Source: Metarhizobium sp964253915 (GTDB lineage Bacteria; Pseudomonadota; Alphaproteobacteria; Rhizobiales; Rhizobiaceae). Taken from it: a stretch of 64,000 bases of DNA. Position numbers and translations under genes: made by a program. The stretch spans positions 397,164 to 461,163 of the forward strand of contig NZ_CAXUSG020000003.1 of the NCBI RefSeq assembly GCF_964253915.1. Reading direction: 5' to 3'. The notes below the pieces were generated by a model that was not told the origin of the DNA, searched no databases, and saw nothing but the letters and a program-made list of their open reading frames with translations. Shown here in pieces: positions 59,803 through 64,000 of the stretch (positions are counted from its first letter, which is position 1; every line of letters begins with the position of its first letter).

Positions 59803-61107
59803 TCAACCGGGGTGGTAAAGCGTTTTGTTGCCGGCTTCCATCAACGCGCGCGGCCATGCCACCCGGATGCGGGCACCCGGCTGGTTTGCGAAGGTCAGCC
59901 GCGCACCCGAACGTTCCAGCAGGGTTTTTGCGATAAAAAGCCCGAGCCCAAGGCCACCGGCCGTGTCGTCGCGTTGGCGCGAGGTGACATAAGGTTCGCC
60001 GATTCGCGTGAGAATATCGGGCGTATATCCTTCGCCGTCGTCCTCGATCACCACCACCACCTCATGCGGCGTGTGCTCGACCGTCACGGTTACCTTTTCC
60101 CGCGCATAGTCGACGGCATTTTCGATGAGGTTGCCGAGGCCGTAGAGAATGCCGGGATTGCGCAGGCCGACCGGTTCGCCCGCCCGCTCGCTTTTTTCGA
60201 CCAGTTCCAGCTTGATGCCGAATTCGCGGTGCGGCGCCATCACCTCCTCGATCAGCGACGACAGCGGCAGCAGCCGCATATGCGCCTCGTCGCCGGATGA
60301 CAGCGTCGTCAGCCGCCGCAGGATGTCGCGGCAGCGTTCGCTCTGGCTGCGCAACAATTGCACGTCTTCGCGAAAACGTTCGTCGCCGCCCAGTTCGCGT
60401 TCCATCTCCTTGGCGACGACGCTGATCGTTGCCAGCGGTGTGCCGAGTTCATGTGCCGCCGCGGCTGCCAATCCGTCGAGTTGCGAAAGATGCTGCTCGC
60501 GCTGCAGCACCAATTCCGTCGCCGTCAGTGCATCGCCGAGCTGCCGGGCCTCGCTGGAGACGCGATGGACATAAAAGGCGGCGAAAGCGGTGGTGGAGGC
60601 GATGGCGCACCAGACGCCGAGCAGCATCACCACATGCACCGAGACGGCGCGGTCGGAATACCAGGGCAGCGAAAACGGCGAAAAGGCCAAAGCCGTGGTT
60701 GCCGCGATCGCCGCCACCAGCAGGATCATGCTGTAACGAATCGGCTGCGACGCAAAAGAAATGATCACCGGCACGCAGACCAGCGGCGCAAAAGGGTTGG
60801 CAAGGCCGCCGGTGATGAACAGCAGGGCGCTCAACTGCACGAGATCGAAACCGAGCAGCGCAAAGGCCGCCGGCGGTTCCAGCCGGTGTGTCGCCGGATA
60901 ACGAACGGCGAGATAAAAATTCGCCGCCGCCAGCGAGCCGATCAGCAGGCCCGCCGCCAGCAGCGGCAGGGGGAACTGCAGCCAGAAAGCGACGATGATC
61001 ACCGTCACCGCCTGTCCGCCCACCGCCAGCCAGCGCAACCAGACCAGCGTCTGCAGTCGCAGCCGGCGGCTGGATTGATGCGGAACCTGTGTTTCTGCCG
61101 TCACCAC
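59803..61107 (-). CDS. actS: Redox sensor kinase ActS/RegB
   Basis: A 434-residue inner-membrane kinase with about six membrane helices in the first 180 residues, then H-box AAAAHELGTPLA with His219 and an HATPase with NLIENAVDYA and GLGLGLFI. The quinone-sensing GGLANPFA (residues 100-107) and the redox-active Cys259 in SERCRDILRR are both present, which identify RegB-type kinases. Start is GTG 61107 (or 61104) with AAGGAA upstream; the frame is open from 61368 into unconserved residues. Works with ActR downstream. Confidence 0.92.
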   Translation of the reverse strand: MVTAETQVPHQSSRRLRLQTLVWLRWLAVGGQAVTVIIVAFWLQFPLPLLAAGLLIGSLAAANFYLAVRYPATHRLEPPAAFALLGFDLVQLSALLFITGGLANPFAPLVCVPVIISFASQPIRYSMILLVAAIAATTALAFSPFSLPWYSDRAVSVHVVMLLGVWCAIASTTAFAAFYVHRVSSEARQLGDALTATELVLQREQHLSQLDGLAAAAAHELGTPLATISVVAKEMERELGGDERFREDVQLLRSQSERCRDILRRLTTLSSGDEAHMRLLPLSSLIEEVMAPHREFGIKLELVEKSERAGEPVGLRNPGILYGLGNLIENAVDYAREKVTVTVEHTPHEVVVVIEDDGEGYTPDILTRIGEPYVTSRQRDDTAGGLGLGLFIAKTLLERSGARLTFANQPGARIRVAWPRALMEAGNKTLYHPG

Positions 61108-61267
61108 TGCCCGTTCCTTCCCGTATCCGTGTTTCTCATGCGGCCTGTCCGCTTCGCCGGGAAAACCAGGATCAGCAGCAAAACCGCGCAACACGTCGTT
61201 TACCGCGAAAACGTGGTCGCCGAAATGCGTCTCGCCCGTCCATTGTTCGCAACCCGGCGGAATGGCT

Positions 61268-63733
61268 TTATGTGCCGCGCGGTTTGGCGCGTGTGGTCGG
61301 CGCCGCGGCCGCTGGGTCTTCCGGCCAGGGGTGACGCGGATAGCGGCCGCGCATGTCGGCGCGCACATCCTTCCACGACCCGGCCCAGAAACCCGGCAGA
61401 TCCCGCGTCGCCTGGATCGGCCGGTGCGCCGGCGAGGTTAGTTCCAGCAGCAGCGGCCGGCGATCGACGCCCACAGCGGGGTGGCTCGTCAGCCCGAACA
61501 GCTCCTGAACCCGGATCGACAGCACGGGTTCGTCGCCATCGTAACGGATCGGGTGACGCTGGCCGGTCGGCGCTTCGAAATGCGTCGGCGCCAGGCGGTT
61601 GAGATCGCGCTGCACCGCATGCGGCACCATCGACAGCAGCCCGTCGATCAGGCTGCCGGCATGGATGTCGGCGAGGCCGCGTGCCTGTCCCTGGAAGGGT
61701 ACGAACCAGTCGTCGAGCCTGTCGAGAAGGCTAGCATCGCTCATGTCCGGCCAGGGCTCGCCGCCGGTACGATGCAGGAAACCGATGCGGTCGCGCAATT
61801 GCGCCGCCTCCTTGGAGAAAGGCAGGACATCGAGACCGAGGTCCCGCACGCCCTCGGCCAGCGCCCGCGCCGCCGCTTCGCCAGTCGGGCGCGGCAAGGG
61901 TACCTCGTCGAAAACGATGGCGCCGAGCCGCGTCACCCGCCGGGCGCGGACCTGTCGCGATGCCTTGTCGAAGAAGGATTGTTCCTCCTGCCGGATCGCT
62001 TCCGGCATATGCGCCTCGACATCGCCGCGCGAAATTTCCGCCGCCGCCAGGATTCGCCCCTGTGCCGCCCGTCCGGTGAGGTCGGCGATCACAAGCATGT
62101 TGCTGGCTGAAAGCCGCTCGGTTTCCGGCAATTCGGCGCCGCGCCCGTTGGCCATGACGAACCGGCCGCGTCCACCGCGCTGCAGGGCGATCCGGTCGGG
62201 ATAGGCATGCATCAGCAACGGACCCGGCAGGGCCCGCCCAGTCGGACGGTCGCCATTTTTTCCCACGGAAGCGGCGATCCGTCCGGCAAGTTTTCGGGCT
62301 GCTTCGGCGCGCTCGCCTTTCTCGGTCCGGAACCGGCGCAGGCGCTCCTCGATGTCGATGCTCTGGCCGCCAAGCCCCTGTTCGGTCATGAGCACGGCCA
62401 GCAGGCTGGCGTCGCGTGCCTGCCCGTCTTCGGCGGCCTGCAGCACCATGGCCGCCAGCCGCGGCGGCAGGGCCATGTCACGCATGCGGCGACCGCGCTC
62501 GGTCAGGGCAAATTGTTTGTCCAACCCTCCCAGCATCTGCAGCAGCAGCCGCGCTTCTTGCAGGGCTGCCGGCGGCGGCGGATCGATGAAGGCCAATGCC
62601 TTCGGATCCTGCACACCCCAATGGGCGAGGTCGAGCGCCAGGCCGGAGAGGTCGCTGGACAGGATCTGCGGTGGGGTGAAGGCGGGCAGGGCCGCCGTCT
62701 GCCCGGCATGCCAGAGGCGCAGAGCCACCCCCGGCTCCGTTCGCCCGGCGCGGCCGGCCCGCTGATCGGCGGAGGCCCGCGACACCCGCACCGTTTCAAG
62801 CCGGGTGATGCCGGTCGCCGGCTCGAACACCGGCAGCCGCTGCAAGCCGCTGTCGATCACCAGCCGCACGCCGTCGATGGTGATCGAGGTTTCGGCGATC
62901 GAGGTGGCGAGCACGATCTTGCGCCGGCCGGCCGGTGCCGGGCGAATGGCGGCATCCTGTTCCTTCTGCGAAAGATTGCCGTAGAGCGGTGCAACGATCG
63001 TGTCCTCACCGAAAAGCCCCTCCAGCCGCTCGGCCGTGCGCACGATTTCGCTCTGTCCCGGCAGGAAGGCGAGGATCGAGCCGCTCTCCTGCCGGTGTGC
63101 CTCGGCGATCGTCCGCGTCATGGTCTCCCAGATCGGCTCGCCCGCCGGCCGCTCCTGATGACGGATCTCTACGGGAAAACTGCGTCCCATGCTTTCGATG
63201 ACAGGCGGATCGTCGAGAAGGCTGGCGACACGTTCGACATCGAGCGTTGCCGACATCACCAGCAGGCGCAGGTCGTCTCGCAACGCCGAACGCACGTCGA
63301 GCGCCAGCGCCAGGCCAAAATCCGCATCCAGCGACCGCTCATGGAATTCGTCGAAGATGACGGCGGAAACCCCGGCTAGTTCGGGATCGTCGAGGATCAT
63401 CCGCGCAAAAACGCCTTCGGTCACCACCTCGACGCGGGTGCGTGCCGAAATGCGATTGTCGAGTCGCATGCGATAACCGACGGTCTCGCCGACGGGTTCG
63501 CCCAGAATGGCCGCCATGCGTGTTGCGGCGGCGCGTGCCGCAAGCCGCCGTGGCTCGAGCAGGATGATGCGTCCGTCGCCCCGCCACGGCGCGTCGAGGA
63601 GAAAGAGCGGCACCAGCGTCGTCTTGCCGGCGCCGGGCGGCGCGGACAGTACCGCGCGACCGTGAGCGCCAAGCGCTTCGCCGATCGCCGGCAGCACGGC
63701 GGACACCGGCAGTTCCGGCAGGATTATGGACAT
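61268..63733 (-). CDS. hrpB: ATP-dependent helicase HrpB
   Basis: An 821-residue DEAH/DEAD-type RNA helicase. Motif I APPGAGKTT at 31-39, motif II FDEFHER, motif III MSATLD, motif V TSIAETSITI, motif VI QRAGRAGR and the HrpB C-terminal domain are present. Its role in bacteria is not established. ATG 63733 has GGGAAAACC upstream; the frame is open to 63859. No neighbour clearly explains it; about 160 bases separate it from actS. Confidence 0.92.
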   Translation of the reverse strand: MSIILPELPVSAVLPAIGEALGAHGRAVLSAPPGAGKTTLVPLFLLDAPWRGDGRIILLEPRRLAARAAATRMAAILGEPVGETVGYRMRLDNRISARTRVEVVTEGVFARMILDDPELAGVSAVIFDEFHERSLDADFGLALALDVRSALRDDLRLLVMSATLDVERVASLLDDPPVIESMGRSFPVEIRHQERPAGEPIWETMTRTIAEAHRQESGSILAFLPGQSEIVRTAERLEGLFGEDTIVAPLYGNLSQKEQDAAIRPAPAGRRKIVLATSIAETSITIDGVRLVIDSGLQRLPVFEPATGITRLETVRVSRASADQRAGRAGRTEPGVALRLWHAGQTAALPAFTPPQILSSDLSGLALDLAHWGVQDPKALAFIDPPPPAALQEARLLLQMLGGLDKQFALTERGRRMRDMALPPRLAAMVLQAAEDGQARDASLLAVLMTEQGLGGQSIDIEERLRRFRTEKGERAEAARKLAGRIAASVGKNGDRPTGRALPGPLLMHAYPDRIALQRGGRGRFVMANGRGAELPETERLSASNMLVIADLTGRAAQGRILAAAEISRGDVEAHMPEAIRQEEQSFFDKASRQVRARRVTRLGAIVFDEVPLPRPTGEAAARALAEGVRDLGLDVLPFSKEAAQLRDRIGFLHRTGGEPWPDMSDASLLDRLDDWFVPFQGQARGLADIHAGSLIDGLLSMVPHAVQRDLNRLAPTHFEAPTGQRHPIRYDGDEPVLSIRVQELFGLTSHPAVGVDRRPLLLELTSPAHRPIQATRDLPGFWAGSWKDVRADMRGRYPRHPWPEDPAAAAPTTRAKPRGT

Positions 63734-64000
63734 GGTTGGTTTTCCCGAAGCAGACCGGATGTTCATCCCTATAAGAAGCAAGAGCGCCTGCCCAGGTTTC
63801 CGCCGGATGGTCGCTGGTGCATAGCGTCTGCAGCTTCGGAAGAAAAGCGACCGGGCCAACCGCTCTTAATAACAAAGGTGGGGCTCCCGGCCCGACTGGC
63901 CCTTTGCCCAGAAAAGCAGGGGACGCCTCCACCTCTTGAGGCAAGGCAAGATATGCATCCCGCCGCATGACAGGCGGGCTTCCCCGCCATTATGTCCTGT
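63734..64000. other. Unassigned right-edge region
   Basis: No gene is recognised here. The longest frames (for example the 73-codon minus frame 63769-63990, which carries Cys and Gly runs) show no family pattern. A small hairpin CCCGCC/GGCGGG (63959-63978) with no T-run is near the edge. It should hold the hrpB promoter and the end or start of the next gene, which is outside the window. Confidence 0.5.

Overview
The window looks like a chromosomal segment of an alphaproteobacterium of the family Rhizobiaceae (Rhizobium/Agrobacterium/Sinorhizobium group) and starts at the replication origin. Evidence: base 1 lies in the 5' end of hemE. It is followed by a gene-free stretch with an AT-rich block and several DnaA boxes, the hemE-oriC arrangement known from Sinorhizobium and Caulobacter. 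Four parS-like 16-mers follow within 42 kb. The gene order and gene types are also typical of the group: an ExoS/ChvG-ChvI system beside a short HprK, ManX and HPr, a DivL kinase with Tyr in place of the phospho-acceptor His, ActS-ActR, and AddAB in place of RecBCD. I saw no tRNA, rRNA, CRISPR array, insertion sequence or prophage. This is core genome, and the most interesting signals are centromere sites, operators, a gene fusion and some under-described families.

Layout. 1-10.9 kb: hemE fragment, oriC, then mostly rightward genes for a PPDK-regulatory kinase, Maf, aroE, coaE and dnaQ, a leftward secB and fxsA, and a rightward tightly overlapping run (Tim44-like, mltA, Smr, Xre) before gyrB and an inverted pair of parS sites. 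10.9-16.3 kb: divergent nitroreductase and glutathionyl-hydroquinone reductase, a PLP amino-acid decarboxylase, phaZ and a DUF2852 protein. 16.3-22.3 kb: a zinc metallopeptidase and trpF-trpB-trpA-accD-folC. 22.3-34.4 kb (leftward): trxA, and divL-tsaE/amgK-murU-addB-addA, packed with overlaps or gaps of 13 nt or less. 34.5-40.0 kb (leftward): ahcY with a palindromic operator, ptsH, manX, hprK, chvG, chvI. 40.4-43.2 kb (rightward): pckA behind paired operators, arfB, alkB. 43.2-47.8 kb (leftward): hisB-DUF2628-hisH-hisA-hisF-hisE-coaA. 48-57.7 kb (rightward): hslVU, a RIME-like palindromic repeat, a DUF1402 protein with lytic-transglycosylase-like motifs, a P450, a HyuA-like protein and glcB, with one leftward secreted protein. 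57.8-64 kb: an L,D-transpeptidase lipoprotein, mmcB, actR, actS, hrpB and about 270 unassigned bases.

How parts work together. ParB loading at parS beside oriC would orient the origin for segregation. DivL would feed the CtrA cell-cycle pathway. HPr, EIIA-Man and HprK form a regulatory PTS next to ChvG-ChvI, and pckA (gluconeogenesis) and glcB (glyoxylate use) serve growth on organic acids. AmgK-MurU, MltA, L,D-transpeptidase and the DUF1402 protein touch peptidoglycan turnover. Gene starts were chosen from ribosome-binding sites, overlaps and family N-termini. Operator and regulator assignments are inference unless stated.
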